DNA from: an uncultured Alphaproteobacteria bacterium
GTDB taxonomy: Bacteria; Pseudomonadota; Alphaproteobacteria; HIMB59
DNA: 64,000 nucleotides
Assembly: GCA_902613845.1 (NCBI GenBank)
Contig: CACMIW010000002.1
Location: 124,001 to 188,000 of the forward strand
Direction of reading: 5' to 3'
Below the pieces are notes generated by a model, which worked only from the letters and a program-made list of their open reading frames with translations, was not told the origin of the DNA and did not search any database. The translations under genes were made by a program, and so were the position numbers. Positions within the stretch are counted from its first letter, which is position 1, and each line of letters starts with the position of its first letter. Positions 1 to 8,948 of this stretch are shown here, in pieces.

Positions 1-240
1 AAGATTGAGTTTTAAAATGTTACGCCGTAGCCTTTACTTTTATTAAAAAAATTGTGCGAGCGATTGGTTTATTGTAATTATATATGTAATTTTTAAACCC
101 CCTACTCGTCTAATGCCTGTTATTAATGTGCCCCCTCACTTCGACCATAAATGAAGATGAGGGGGAAATATTGACATACTATGCCTTAGGATGTCAGATA
201 ACATTTATATGACACTTATTAACTGTAAAAAAGATAAATC
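1..240. other. Non-coding stretch at window start
   Basis: I see no open reading frame of convincing length or recognisable RNA gene here on either strand. It lies beyond the 3' end of the minus-strand restriction-like cassette. Its only notable structure is the inverted repeat at 131-165. I found no copy of the tRNA-Arg 3' end that would mark an integration site. Confidence 0.6.
131..165. repeat. Imperfect inverted repeat, 12-bp arms with one bulge
   Basis: The arm CCCCCTCACTTC (131-142) pairs with GAAGATGAGGGGG (153-165), leaving one bulged A and a 10-base loop. Five G:C pairs at the base make it strikingly stable for this AT-rich DNA. Neither side has the T-run of an intrinsic terminator. 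It could end or protect the 3' end of the cassette transcript, or be a protein-binding or recombination site; the function is unknown. Confidence 0.6.
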
Positions 241-2721
241 TTAGATTTGAGCGTAAAACTCTTTTCTAGTTATAGTTGTATCAAATAAACCAACATCCTC
301 TTTATCATGTGTGATAATACCAGAGTAAGTTAAACTAGCGTCTTCGATCCTCTTAAACTTAGCTATAGCATCATTCATTCTTGAGTTATTAAAAACATTT
401 AGGTTTTTTAAAAGTCTAAAATCATCAACAGATAAGCCAGTTACTTTTTTAAATAAACCTGGTTCAATTTTTGAAATTACATCCTCTAGTTTCTTCTCAC
501 GGTAATCTGTCAAATACATAAAAATAGGTATTCTTGTTGCAAATTTTATTAACTTTTCTTGGATAATTTTTCTTTTAGATTTTACCTCTTTCTCAGTTTC
601 AGAGAGTTGTTTTTTTTCATTATTATTTAAATCTTCATCATTCGCTTTTGATTTTAGTTTATTAATAGAGTCTGTTTTGTTAATTATTGTTTCAATATCA
701 TTTCTCAAAGAACGAAAACCTTCAATATTCATTAAAGCCTCCATAGCCTTGTCATCAGAAAGTAAACGTTCAAGAGTCATATTATCAACGTTAACAAGCA
801 AAACACTTTCCCACCTTCTAGCCAATAAAGTTGATGTTGTTCCACTGAAAGCTATTTCTAATATTCCTTCAGCGTCAATTTCCTCCATTTTCATTCCATC
901 ATAAGAAAGAACTGGAAGAAAGTTTATGAAATCTCTAACTTTTTTTTCTGGACTAATGTCATCTGTAACAAGTCTACAACTATAATCTGAAATTTGTCTT
1001 AAAGCTCTATCTGGAGCAAAATCAAAAATATAACATTCTTCTTTTAAAATTTCTGACTTTTTAGATTGATCTTCGTTTTTAATCTCCCAAGGTGTCTGAA
1101 CTCTAAATGCGGCTTGAAAATAAGTTTCAGGAGTCGATGAATTTCGTAACATAAATATACCCGTCCAAGGTTTTACAGAAACGCCAGTTATTAATTTCAT
1201 ACAAGATAATGTTATAGTTTTTGATTTAAGTGGGTCATCCATTGCTTCATACACAGGTTTAAGTGCATCAACACCCATACCAGCTTGATTACCAGCAGCT
1301 ACAATTACTTTATACTGCTGATAAAAGTTATTTTGTTTTTCGCCTATTAAGTTTTTCATTGCAAAACACGAGGCAACACTTGGTAAAAACCAAAATGTGT
1401 GTGAAAGAGATTTTAAAAGCCTAGTATCATAAAATGGCAATGGTGGTTTTTTTGAGCCTAATCTTAAATTATCAACTGTAGTTTCTAAGTATGAACCTCT
1501 AATTAAATCCAACCATTTTTGCACCTCATTCTTATGTATGAAAGTAGCTTGTGAGTCATTACCTTTAGCTGAAAAAAATTCATTTAAATTAAATTCGTTA
1601 AACTCACCAGAAACAGCAATATCTTTGATTGAATTAGGGAGTTGATATGTAAGTAGGACCATCCTAGGTAAAGCTAAATAAGGATTATTTTTTCCTTTCC
1701 ATTCAAGTTTAGATTTTTGTTCATCCGAATAAGTCCAATTAAATATTTGTTCTTCAATAAACTCTCCAGACTCCAAAGCTCTAAAAGGAGTTCCTGATAA
1801 ATAAAGATAATGATTAGTTGTTATTGGAAGTATTTTTTCATCAAAATATTCAATTCCCTCTCCTTCAACAAACTTAATTTCTTCTTTTTCTTCTGAGTCG
1901 AATAGTTCCTTAGCACTATCTCTCCAGGCACCATAATGATATTCATCAAATATTACACAATCCCAATTTGTTAAATGAACCCACTCATTTTTTGGTTTAA
2001 TACCGCCAGCTTTATTTTTACCTAAGTAATCTTGGAACGAACCGAAGCATACAAAAGGTTTGTTTTTATCAATATCTTCAAACTTCCTACCTTTTCTAGA
2101 AACAAATTGCCAATCATTGAAATCGATATGTGATAATAAATCCTCTTCCCAGGCACTTTGAACAGCAGGTTTAAAAGTCATTACTAATATTTTTTTCCAT
2201 TTCATCTTTAATGCCAACTGATATGAGGCAAATGTTTTTCCAAATCTCATTTTTGCATTCCATAAAAAATGAGGTGTTGTCTGAGTTTTTTTTAGTGATT
2301 TGAAATAGGAAGATGTAACGTTAACTGCATTTAATTGTTCTGGTCTCATTTTAAAATCTGCTGATCTAATATTTTCAAAAGTTTTATTATGTCTTATTTC
2401 CAAAATAGCATTCTTAACATCACTGACATTACATTCAAACCACTCTCTGGCTTTTTGCTTAAAACCTTTTTTAATTAATAATTTATGAATATCATGATCG
2501 GTAAAAGAGCTGCCATCTACTCTTATAGCTGACTCTATTAAAACAATTGAATATGGTTTTCTTCCAGGTCGTTGCGTCGGATATTGCTCTTTAACTCTTT
2601 CTTTGGCTGAACGAGTTGTAAAACCAATCTTTAGATATCCATTATATTGTGGATTTGTATCTGAGTAAGCATAGATTGTTGGGTTTAAATCTTTTCTAAC
2701 TGGAAAAAATTCTTGTTTCAT
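241..2721 (-). CDS. GIY-YIG (T5orf172-like) nuclease fused to SF2 helicase, putative restriction subunit
   Basis: About 826 residues. Numbered from the upstream ATG at 2751, the N-terminus (about 24-118) resembles the T5orf172/GIY-YIG fold: IYAYS, GYLKIGFTTR, an Arg in ERVKEQ, a conserved HKLL and an acidic EWFE. An SF2 helicase core follows, with motif I NAKMRFGKT (about 165-173), motif II DEYHYG, motif III SGTP and a motif VI-like FRVQTPW. The C-terminal third is charged and partly coiled coil. I chose the ATG at 2721 because it overlaps the upstream methyltransferase stop as TAATG; the ATG at 2751 is the alternative. Being last in an overlapping operon with two methyltransferase-fold genes suggests the ATP-driven, DNA-cutting subunit of a restriction-modification system. 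Motifs are visible; the role is inferred. Confidence 0.75.
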   Translation of the reverse strand: MKQEFFPVRKDLNPTIYAYSDTNPQYNGYLKIGFTTRSAKERVKEQYPTQRPGRKPYSIVLIESAIRVDGSSFTDHDIHKLLIKKGFKQKAREWFECNVSDVKNAILEIRHNKTFENIRSADFKMRPEQLNAVNVTSSYFKSLKKTQTTPHFLWNAKMRFGKTFASYQLALKMKWKKILVMTFKPAVQSAWEEDLLSHIDFNDWQFVSRKGRKFEDIDKNKPFVCFGSFQDYLGKNKAGGIKPKNEWVHLTNWDCVIFDEYHYGAWRDSAKELFDSEEKEEIKFVEGEGIEYFDEKILPITTNHYLYLSGTPFRALESGEFIEEQIFNWTYSDEQKSKLEWKGKNNPYLALPRMVLLTYQLPNSIKDIAVSGEFNEFNLNEFFSAKGNDSQATFIHKNEVQKWLDLIRGSYLETTVDNLRLGSKKPPLPFYDTRLLKSLSHTFWFLPSVASCFAMKNLIGEKQNNFYQQYKVIVAAGNQAGMGVDALKPVYEAMDDPLKSKTITLSCMKLITGVSVKPWTGIFMLRNSSTPETYFQAAFRVQTPWEIKNEDQSKKSEILKEECYIFDFAPDRALRQISDYSCRLVTDDISPEKKVRDFINFLPVLSYDGMKMEEIDAEGILEIAFSGTTSTLLARRWESVLLVNVDNMTLERLLSDDKAMEALMNIEGFRSLRNDIETIINKTDSINKLKSKANDEDLNNNEKKQLSETEKEVKSKRKIIQEKLIKFATRIPIFMYLTDYREKKLEDVISKIEPGLFKKVTGLSVDDFRLLKNLNVFNNSRMNDAIAKFKRIEDASLTYSGIITHDKEDVGLFDTTITRKEFYAQI

Positions 2722-4229
2722 TAAACTATTTTTGAGTCGATATATTCCCATTCAGTTTTGGAAATTTTCCACTCTTTAACTAAAATCTCATCACTAAAAA
2801 CTTTATTATAATTTGAAAGGTTTGGAGCAAAACAAAAGTTTTTTTTTGTAATATCTTGAGAGACAACAGCCTGTAAAATTAAAAATCTTATTATTTTAGT
2901 AAAAATGTAACTTTTAAAATTTAGTAATTCTTTTTGAGTGTGAAATGCTCCAGCTACTATCCAGGATTCAGTGCAACACTCCCCAGGTTTAGCAATCCTT
3001 ACATTGTTTTCGTAATACATTTTTATAGGTTTCGAAAAATCAGTTTGACCAGCTATTGGTGATTTTGGAATAAGAAGTTTCCATTTACCTAATAAAAAAT
3101 TAAAGTCCGTTATATCTCTTTTATCTGCATATTTCATTCCTATCTTTTGAATAAACCAACATGGGATTCCTGATTTTTTTGGGACATAATTCGTAGGTAA
3201 AGAAAAAGGCTTTCTAGATGAAACTAAATCACTTAATGTAGAACCATTATTAATTTGTAATTTTTTAATTTTTTTTACAACTTTTAGAGCATCATTGTCT
3301 CTAATAAAAATTTCAAATTCATTAAGTTTTCTCTCAACTATTACTTCATTATCTTTTGTAATAGTTTTAACTTGGCATTTTCCAGGATTATCTCTATCCC
3401 AAAGGAAGTAACAAATACCTCCAGCTATATCTACACCAGGAAATACATCTGAGCTATTTTTATAATCTGCAATAAATCTAATTCTCTTATCATTTAACAT
3501 TTTATTTCTAAAATCATCTAATCCTTTTCCACCGATAAACCATCTAGATGGTATAATCATGCAAAGATATCTTGGGTTTAACTGTTTAGCTTTTTCAATA
3601 AATAATTGGTAAATAGGAGATGCACTTCTACTATGTCCTCCATCAGATAATTGATAAGGGGGATTACCAACTATTACATCAAATTTCATATTAAATATCT
3701 TACTTGGATCTTCATAATGAATAAACTGATAACCGTAATTTTCAAGTTCAACAGATCTACTATATTCTTTCTGAGAAGCACCACAATAAATGCATTTGTT
3801 AAGTTTAAAAATATGCATTTTAGGTTCATATAAAATGTTACCTTGCTCATTTTTAAAAACATCAGTGATTGAATACTTGCCATTTGCTTTTTTAGAGCAA
3901 TATAGAGACCTTCTCGACATTAGTGAAGTTAGTTCTGTAATGCCAATTCCATAGACCTGGTTGGTTAATATATGATTTACCCTTTTTTGTAAATTTGGGA
4001 TTTCCTTTTCTAATCCCTTAATTAATCTTTTTGTAATTTCTCTCATAAAGACACCAGATTTACAGCTAGGATCTAAAAACTTTAAATTTTTATTTGACCA
4101 AACTTCTTTTGGAAGTTGATCTAAGAGCTCATTGGCAATTTTTGGAGGTGTAAAAACTTCATCACTACTTAAGTTAGCAAGACAGGTTAGAATATCTGGG
4201 TTGAAAGATATATTAAGATTACTGCTCAT
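2721..4229 (-). CDS. N6-adenine DNA methyltransferase, Eco57I-like
   Basis: 502 residues. The SAM-binding motif I is LDPSCKSGVFM (about 52-62), a variant with KSG where CGxG is usual. Motif IV is FDVIVGNPPY, with catalytic NPPY at about 189-192, followed by MIIPSRWF typical of Eco57I/type II-IIG methyltransferases. The C-terminal half would be the target-recognition region. A CxxC pair at about 146-149 and Cys 111 could bind metal. The start overlaps the upstream small methyltransferase-like gene by 11 bases and the stop overlaps the helicase start by one base, so the three are probably translated together. Expected role: protective adenine methylation in the same system. The recognition sequence cannot be read from the gene. 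Confidence 0.8.
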   Translation of the reverse strand: MSSNLNISFNPDILTCLANLSSDEVFTPPKIANELLDQLPKEVWSNKNLKFLDPSCKSGVFMREITKRLIKGLEKEIPNLQKRVNHILTNQVYGIGITELTSLMSRRSLYCSKKANGKYSITDVFKNEQGNILYEPKMHIFKLNKCIYCGASQKEYSRSVELENYGYQFIHYEDPSKIFNMKFDVIVGNPPYQLSDGGHSRSASPIYQLFIEKAKQLNPRYLCMIIPSRWFIGGKGLDDFRNKMLNDKRIRFIADYKNSSDVFPGVDIAGGICYFLWDRDNPGKCQVKTITKDNEVIVERKLNEFEIFIRDNDALKVVKKIKKLQINNGSTLSDLVSSRKPFSLPTNYVPKKSGIPCWFIQKIGMKYADKRDITDFNFLLGKWKLLIPKSPIAGQTDFSKPIKMYYENNVRIAKPGECCTESWIVAGAFHTQKELLNFKSYIFTKIIRFLILQAVVSQDITKKNFCFAPNLSNYNKVFSDEILVKEWKISKTEWEYIDSKIV

Positions 4230-4845
4230 AAATTTTTAGATAGTGACTCACAGGATATTGATTAATTGGCTTAGGTATAATAACTTCATTGCCTAAATCA
4301 GAAAATAAAGATGGCTCATCAAATGGTCGATAGTCAATAAGATCGGTGTACTTGTACTCTGTTCTTTTGACAAAGTTTTCATTTGTAAAACTCCAATCAG
4401 AAAAAACAATTGGATTTTTGCTTGGTAATTCAATTAGATTCAGAGCATCACCCCAAACTAAATTTTTATTTAAAACATACTTTATTGACTTGAAAAAATC
4501 TTTTTCTAATTCTTTTTTGAATTCAGATTTATAGCTATCATTTATTAGATTAAATAAAATTTCACGACAATTTTCAATATTATCCTCTAAGATTTCAATT
4601 CCGTATAGGGAAGTTACTACTAAAAAAAGATTTCTCTTATATGAATCTTCATCTTTTCCGTATTTACTCTTTAAAAGATCAATTTTTTTAATTAAAATAT
4701 TTTTAAGAAAAACTCCATCACCACAAGCTGGTTCCAAAAATTTTGAATCAATTCTATGTAATTCGTCAGATACTAAACCTAACATAGAATTAACTTCCTT
4801 TTCAGGAGTAAAAACCTCACCAAAGTTAATTATTCTTTGTGACAT
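4219..4845 (-). CDS. Short methyltransferase-fold protein lacking NPPY
   Basis: 208 residues. It opens with FGEVFTPEKEV, the same start pattern as the next gene (SDEVFTPPKI), then motif I FLEPACGDGVFL (about 37-48), YGIEI (about 81-85) and WGDAL (about 131-135). Where NPPY is expected there is NPIVFSDWSF (about 144-153), and the protein ends about 55 residues later with no target-recognition domain. It looks like a SAM-binding half without a catalytic loop, perhaps a partner or regulator of the full methyltransferase. A decayed remnant is possible, but the tight coupling argues against that. First gene of the cassette. Confidence 0.65.
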   Translation of the reverse strand: MSQRIINFGEVFTPEKEVNSMLGLVSDELHRIDSKFLEPACGDGVFLKNILIKKIDLLKSKYGKDEDSYKRNLFLVVTSLYGIEILEDNIENCREILFNLINDSYKSEFKKELEKDFFKSIKYVLNKNLVWGDALNLIELPSKNPIVFSDWSFTNENFVKRTEYKYTDLIDYRPFDEPSLFSDLGNEVIIPKPINQYPVSHYLKIYEQ

Positions 4846-4858
4846 AAAACTCTATGTT

Positions 4859-4888
4859 AATATAAATGCTTCCTATGTGCTACCTCAA
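4859..4888 (-). promoter_or_regulatory. Candidate promoter of the restriction-like cassette
   Basis: On the minus strand, TTGAGG (4883-4888) and TATATT (4859-4864) are separated by 18 bases, a fair match to sigma-70 -35 and -10 boxes. The predicted start of transcription is about 7 bases before the ATG at 4845, giving an almost leaderless message. It lies in the only gap between the tRNA-Arg gene and the cassette. Confidence 0.4.
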
Positions 4889-4908
4889 TGAAAAAAGATT
4901 TGAAATTA

Positions 4909-4985
4909 TGGCGCGCTCTGCAGGATTCGAACCTGCGACCCTCTGCTTAGAAGGCAGATGCTCTATCCAGCTGAGCTAAGAGCGC
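4909..4985 (-). tRNA. tRNA-Arg (anticodon TCT)
   Basis: 77 bases including an encoded 3' CCA. The acceptor stem GCGCTCT pairs with AGAGCGC, with discriminator G. The T arm contains GGTTCGAATCC. The anticodon stem CTGC/GCAG encloses the loop CTTCTAA, giving anticodon TCT, which reads AGA/AGG. The restriction-like cassette begins about 60 bases past its 3' end, a common place for islands to insert, although the gene itself is intact. Confidence 0.97.
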
Positions 4986-5048
4986 ATTTGTTAGAATATT
5001 TACCACTTCAACTTTATATTTTCTACTTTAATATGCATTAATTTTTAA

Positions 5049-5825
5049 ATGAACAATATTTTAATAAAAGTTGAAAATTTAGTAAAAACATTTGGTGGTT
5101 TAGTTGCACTAAATGATTGCTCCTTAGAAATTAAGGATAAAGCTATAACAGGAATTATTGGACCCAATGGTTCTGGTAAAACTACGTTATTTAATGTAAT
5201 TACTGGTAATCTGAAGCCAGATAAAGGTAAAGTTTTCTATAATGGTGTTGAAATAACTAATGAAGAGTCGCACGACTTATTTCATTTAGGAGTATTAAGA
5301 ACATTTCAAATAGCACACGAATTTTCAAATATGACAGTTATTGAAAATTTAATGGTAGTGCCGGGTAATCAAAAAGGTGAAAAGCTTCTATATTCTTTGA
5401 TGAATAGTCAAAAAATTAAAAAAGAGGATGAATTAATTAAAGATAAAGCTATGGAAGTTTTAAAATTTTTAAAAATTGAACACCTTAAAAATGAGAGAGC
5501 TGGAAATTTATCTGGAGGTCAAAAAAAACTTTTAGAATTGGCAAGAACAATGATGGTAGATGCTAAAATAGTTTTTTTAGATGAAGTTGGTGCAGGAGTT
5601 AATAAAACACTCCTTAGAGACATCAGTGACTCAATTTTAAAACTTAATCAAGATAAAGGTTACACTTTTTGTATGATTGAACATGATTTTAACTTTATAA
5701 GTGAGTTGTGTGACCCCGTAATAGTTTTAGCTGAGGGATCAGTTCTTTTTAAAGGTTCTGCTGAGGATGTTAAGTCAAATGAACAGGTTATTGAGTCTTA
5801 TTTAGGTAAGGGATTAAAAAAATAA
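5049..5825 (+). CDS. livG: ABC transporter ATPase, branched-chain amino-acid/amide type (LivG-like)
   Basis: 258 residues. Cytoplasmic ATPase of a HAAT-family importer: Walker A GPNGSGKTT (about 38-46), signature LSGGQKK and Walker B VFLDEVGAG, where EVGAG replaces the usual EPAAG; then the H-loop IEHDF. It is the first gene of a four-gene plus-strand operon and overlaps the next ATPase gene by one base. The binding protein lies convergently downstream. The family handles branched-chain amino acids, amides or urea, so the substrate here is not settled. Confidence 0.9.
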   Translation: MNNILIKVENLVKTFGGLVALNDCSLEIKDKAITGIIGPNGSGKTTLFNVITGNLKPDKGKVFYNGVEITNEESHDLFHLGVLRTFQIAHEFSNMTVIENLMVVPGNQKGEKLLYSLMNSQKIKKEDELIKDKAMEVLKFLKIEHLKNERAGNLSGGQKKLLELARTMMVDAKIVFLDEVGAGVNKTLLRDISDSILKLNQDKGYTFCMIEHDFNFISELCDPVIVLAEGSVLFKGSAEDVKSNEQVIESYLGKGLKK

Positions 5826-6526
5826 TGTTTTTTTCTGCTTCAAATTTAACAGGTGGTTATGGAGGTGTAAACATTATCGAAGAGTGTTCTTTTAGTGTTA
5901 ATAGAGGTGAAATTGTGTCGATACTGGGTCCTAATGGTGCTGGTAAATCGACAGCAATGAAAGCAATGCTTGGTATACTTGACTTAAAAAATGGAAATGT
6001 CGTACTTGACGGTAAAGATATCACAAAACTTAAAACACAAGATAGAATAAAGCTTGGTATCTCATTTGTGCCTCAAATTAAGAATATATTTACAGAATTA
6101 ACAGTAAAAGAGAACTTAGAGATGGGTGCTTTTTTAAATGATAGTAATTTATTGACGAGATTAGAGGAGATGTACGATTTATTTCCTATAATTAAAGAGA
6201 AAAAGGATCAATTTGCAGGTGAATTATCAGGTGGTCAACGACAACAGGTTGCAATCGCCAGAGCTTTGATGACTGAACCAGATGTTTTAATGCTAGACGA
6301 ACCAACAGCAGGGGTTTCACCTGTAATTATGACAGAATTATTTGAGCACATACTAAATATAAAAAAACAAAACATAGCTATACTAATGGTTGAGCAAAAT
6401 GCTCGCCAAGCTTTAGAAATATCTGACCGAGGTTATATTTTAGTGACAGGAAAAAATGCTTACGAAGGCAAAGGTGATTATCTTCTAAATGATAAAGAGA
6501 TAAGGAAGGCTTTTTTAGGTGGGTAA
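5825..6526 (+). CDS. livF: ABC transporter ATPase (LivF-like)
   Basis: 233 residues, the usual LivF length. Walker A GPNGAGKST (about 35-43), signature LSGGQRQQ, Walker B VLMLDEPTAG and H-loop MVEQNA, the last typical of LivF. It partners the preceding ATPase to drive the two permeases encoded next. Its start overlaps the previous stop by one base, and the permease ATG follows its stop directly. Confidence 0.92.
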   Translation: MFFSASNLTGGYGGVNIIEECSFSVNRGEIVSILGPNGAGKSTAMKAMLGILDLKNGNVVLDGKDITKLKTQDRIKLGISFVPQIKNIFTELTVKENLEMGAFLNDSNLLTRLEEMYDLFPIIKEKKDQFAGELSGGQRQQVAIARALMTEPDVLMLDEPTAGVSPVIMTELFEHILNIKKQNIAILMVEQNARQALEISDRGYILVTGKNAYEGKGDYLLNDKEIRKAFLGG

Positions 6527-7537
6527 ATGGATTTCTTAAACTCAATCATACTTCTTACAAACTTTATAATTGTGCCTGGAATAACTTATGGATCTCAGCT
6601 GGCTTTGGGTGCAATTGGAGTAACTCTTATTTATGGTGTTTTAAGATTTGCTAACTTTGCCTATGGAGACTTGATGGCTTTTGGAACAATGATTGTAATC
6701 CTTGTTACTTGGTTTTTACAGTCAAAAGGAATTACGTTTGGCTTACTTCCAACTGCTTTACTAGCTTTACCAGTTGGTATCCTATTAACAATTGTAGTGA
6801 GTTTATTTTTTGACAAAACGGTATTTGAATATTACAGAAATAAAAAAAGTGACCCTGTAACTTTTATAGTTGTTAGTCTTGGTATTATGTTTGTTTTAAA
6901 CGCAGTGGTTAGAATTATCATTGGACCAAACGATATTAACTTTATGGATGGTCATAAGTTTATCATGAAAGCCAGGGAATTTAAAAAAATGACAGGGTTA
7001 AATGAGGGACTAGCATTAAAATCAACTCAAGTTATCACGTTAATTACTACAATAATTACTTGCTCCATACTTTTTTATTTTTTAAATAAAACAAAAACAG
7101 GCAAATCTATGAGAGCCTATTCAAACAATGAGGATTTAGCTTTGTTATCAGGTATTGATCCAAAAAAAATTGTTTTACTGACCTGGATAATCGTATCAAT
7201 TTTAGCGACTGTCGCTGGAACTTTGTATGGATTGGATAAAAGTTTTAAGCCATTTACTTATTTTAATAACCTTCTTCCTATTTTCGCAGCAACAATTGTT
7301 GGTGGTATTGGAAATCCTTTAGGTGCATTTTATGGCGGCTTTCTAATTGCTTTCTCCGAAATAGGCCTTACCTATGCTTATAAAAAATTTTTTAAGTACA
7401 TTATGCCTGAAGGTTTAGAACCAAGCACACTAATACAATTCATCTCTACTGATTATAAATTTGCAATCTCATTTGCGATATTGATAGTAGTTCTTATTTT
7501 TAGGCCAAATGGTATCTTTAAAGGAAAAGTCATATGA
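6527..7537 (+). CDS. livH: ABC transporter permease (LivH-like)
   Basis: 336 residues with about eight hydrophobic segments. It carries the family patterns GAIGVTLIYGVLRFANFA near the N-terminus and AATIVGGIGNPLGAFYGG near the C-terminus. One half of the inner-membrane channel of the importer, paired with the next gene. Its stop overlaps the next start by four bases. Confidence 0.92.
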   Translation: MDFLNSIILLTNFIIVPGITYGSQLALGAIGVTLIYGVLRFANFAYGDLMAFGTMIVILVTWFLQSKGITFGLLPTALLALPVGILLTIVVSLFFDKTVFEYYRNKKSDPVTFIVVSLGIMFVLNAVVRIIIGPNDINFMDGHKFIMKAREFKKMTGLNEGLALKSTQVITLITTIITCSILFYFLNKTKTGKSMRAYSNNEDLALLSGIDPKKIVLLTWIIVSILATVAGTLYGLDKSFKPFTYFNNLLPIFAATIVGGIGNPLGAFYGGFLIAFSEIGLTYAYKKFFKYIMPEGLEPSTLIQFISTDYKFAISFAILIVVLIFRPNGIFKGKVI

Positions 7538-8904
7538 TCAATAATTCTGACTTTAAAATTTGTTTCTCAGTAATGACAGTTTTAACCATTTTAGTAGGTT
7601 TATTTCAATCATGGGGTATTGCATTATCAATGTTAAATCTCTGTCTAATCTCTGCTGTTATGGCGATGGGAGTAAATATTCAATGGGGTCTTGCAGGATT
7701 AATTAATTTTGGTGTAATGGGCTTTTTGGCCATAGGTGGTCTAGCTACTATTTTAGTTTCAGTTCCACCTGTTCCTGAAGCTTGGAGTGCTGGCGGGTTA
7801 GGAATTTTAATTTCTGGTTTATTTTTAGTTGCAATTGTTTTTAGTGTATTAATTATTAATAAAAAAATTCCAAATCACAAATATAAAAATTATTTTATAT
7901 TCTTTATCATAATTTTATCTATACCCTTACTTAAATTTATAGCTGGTCCCTCAATTAGTAAGATTGAGTCAATAAATGCCGCCACATCAGGTTTCTTAGG
8001 TGGAGCAAATTTACCAATTATATTTTCATGGTTTGTTGGTGCAATTTTGTGTGCACTCGTAGCATTTGTCGTAGGAAAAGTTTGTTTAGGATTAAGGTCT
8101 GACTATTTAGCAATATCAACTTTATTAGTCTCTGGGATAATAATAACAATTGTAAAACATGAGGAGTGGCTATCAAGGGGGGTAAAGAATGTTATTGGTT
8201 TAAAGAGACCAGTTCCATATGAAGTGGATTTACAAAACTCTGAGTGGTTTATTAAGCTTGTTGAGTTTTTTAACTCTTCCAGACTATCAAACATATTAGA
8301 TCCTGACGAAAAGATTTCTCTACTTAATCAATTAGTTATCACCTCATCTGGTGTTTTTGTAAAGCTTTGCTTTAGTCTTATATTTTTAGTAGTCGTAATT
8401 ACAATACTTTACTTTTCAGAAAAAGCCTTGAATTCTCCTTGGGGTAGAATGATGAGGGCAATAAGAGACAACGAAGAGGCAGCTAAAGCTATGGGCAAAA
8501 ATGTTGTCAAGCAACATCTATTTATTTTTATGTTAGGTTCAGCTATTATTGGATTTGCGGGTGCCATGCTTGTAACATATGACGGTCTATTTACACCATC
8601 CAGCTATCAACCATTAAGATATACCTTTCTCATATGGGTAATGGTCCTACTAGGAGGAACAGGTAATAATTATGGTGCAATACTAGGTGGGTTTGTTGTT
8701 TGGTTTATTTGGATACAATCTGCTCCATTTGCATTATTAGTAATCAATATTTTTACAAACCATTTAGATGAAACAAACTATATAAAAGAGCATCTATTGA
8801 ATAGTGTTCCATATTTTCGATATTTGATGATGGGTCTTGGACTTTTATTAGTTATGAGGTATCGCCCTAAGGGCCTACTTCCAGAAAAAATTATTAAGAA
8901 TTAA
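7534..8904 (+). CDS. livM: ABC transporter permease (LivM-like)
   Basis: 456 residues with about ten membrane segments. Family features include GLAGLINFGVMGFLAIGG, LRSDYLAISTL, the coupling-helix region WGRMMRAIRDNEEAAKAMG and LGGTGNNYGAILGG. It is somewhat longer than most LivM proteins because of loops in the middle and near the C-terminus. Last gene of the plus-strand operon, facing the binding-protein gene across a short hairpin-containing gap. Confidence 0.92.
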   Translation: MINNSDFKICFSVMTVLTILVGLFQSWGIALSMLNLCLISAVMAMGVNIQWGLAGLINFGVMGFLAIGGLATILVSVPPVPEAWSAGGLGILISGLFLVAIVFSVLIINKKIPNHKYKNYFIFFIIILSIPLLKFIAGPSISKIESINAATSGFLGGANLPIIFSWFVGAILCALVAFVVGKVCLGLRSDYLAISTLLVSGIIITIVKHEEWLSRGVKNVIGLKRPVPYEVDLQNSEWFIKLVEFFNSSRLSNILDPDEKISLLNQLVITSSGVFVKLCFSLIFLVVVITILYFSEKALNSPWGRMMRAIRDNEEAAKAMGKNVVKQHLFIFMLGSAIIGFAGAMLVTYDGLFTPSSYQPLRYTFLIWVMVLLGGTGNNYGAILGGFVVWFIWIQSAPFALLVINIFTNHLDETNYIKEHLLNSVPYFRYLMMGLGLLLVMRYRPKGLLPEKIIKN

Positions 8905-8912
8905 TTTCACTA

Positions 8913-8937
8913 TAGCCCCACCAAAATGATGGGGCTA
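8913..8937. other. Perfect 8-bp stem-loop between convergent livM and livK
   Basis: TAGCCCCA (8913-8920) and TGGGGCTA (8930-8937) form a perfect stem with a 9-base loop in a 44-base convergent gap. The stem is followed by an A-run on plus and is not followed by a U-run in either direction, so it is not a canonical intrinsic terminator. It may still stop transcription or stabilise the 3' ends of one or both transcripts. Confidence 0.5.
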
Positions 8938-8948
8938 AAAAATAGTAA

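Noticed and set aside
1-240. Attachment-site duplicate of the tRNA-Arg 3' end
   Set aside because: I compared the tRNA 3' sequence by eye with this stretch and found no convincing repeat.
8913-8937. Intrinsic terminator at the livM/livK hairpin
   Set aside because: The stem is perfect but no U-run follows in either direction, so I list it only as a stem-loop.
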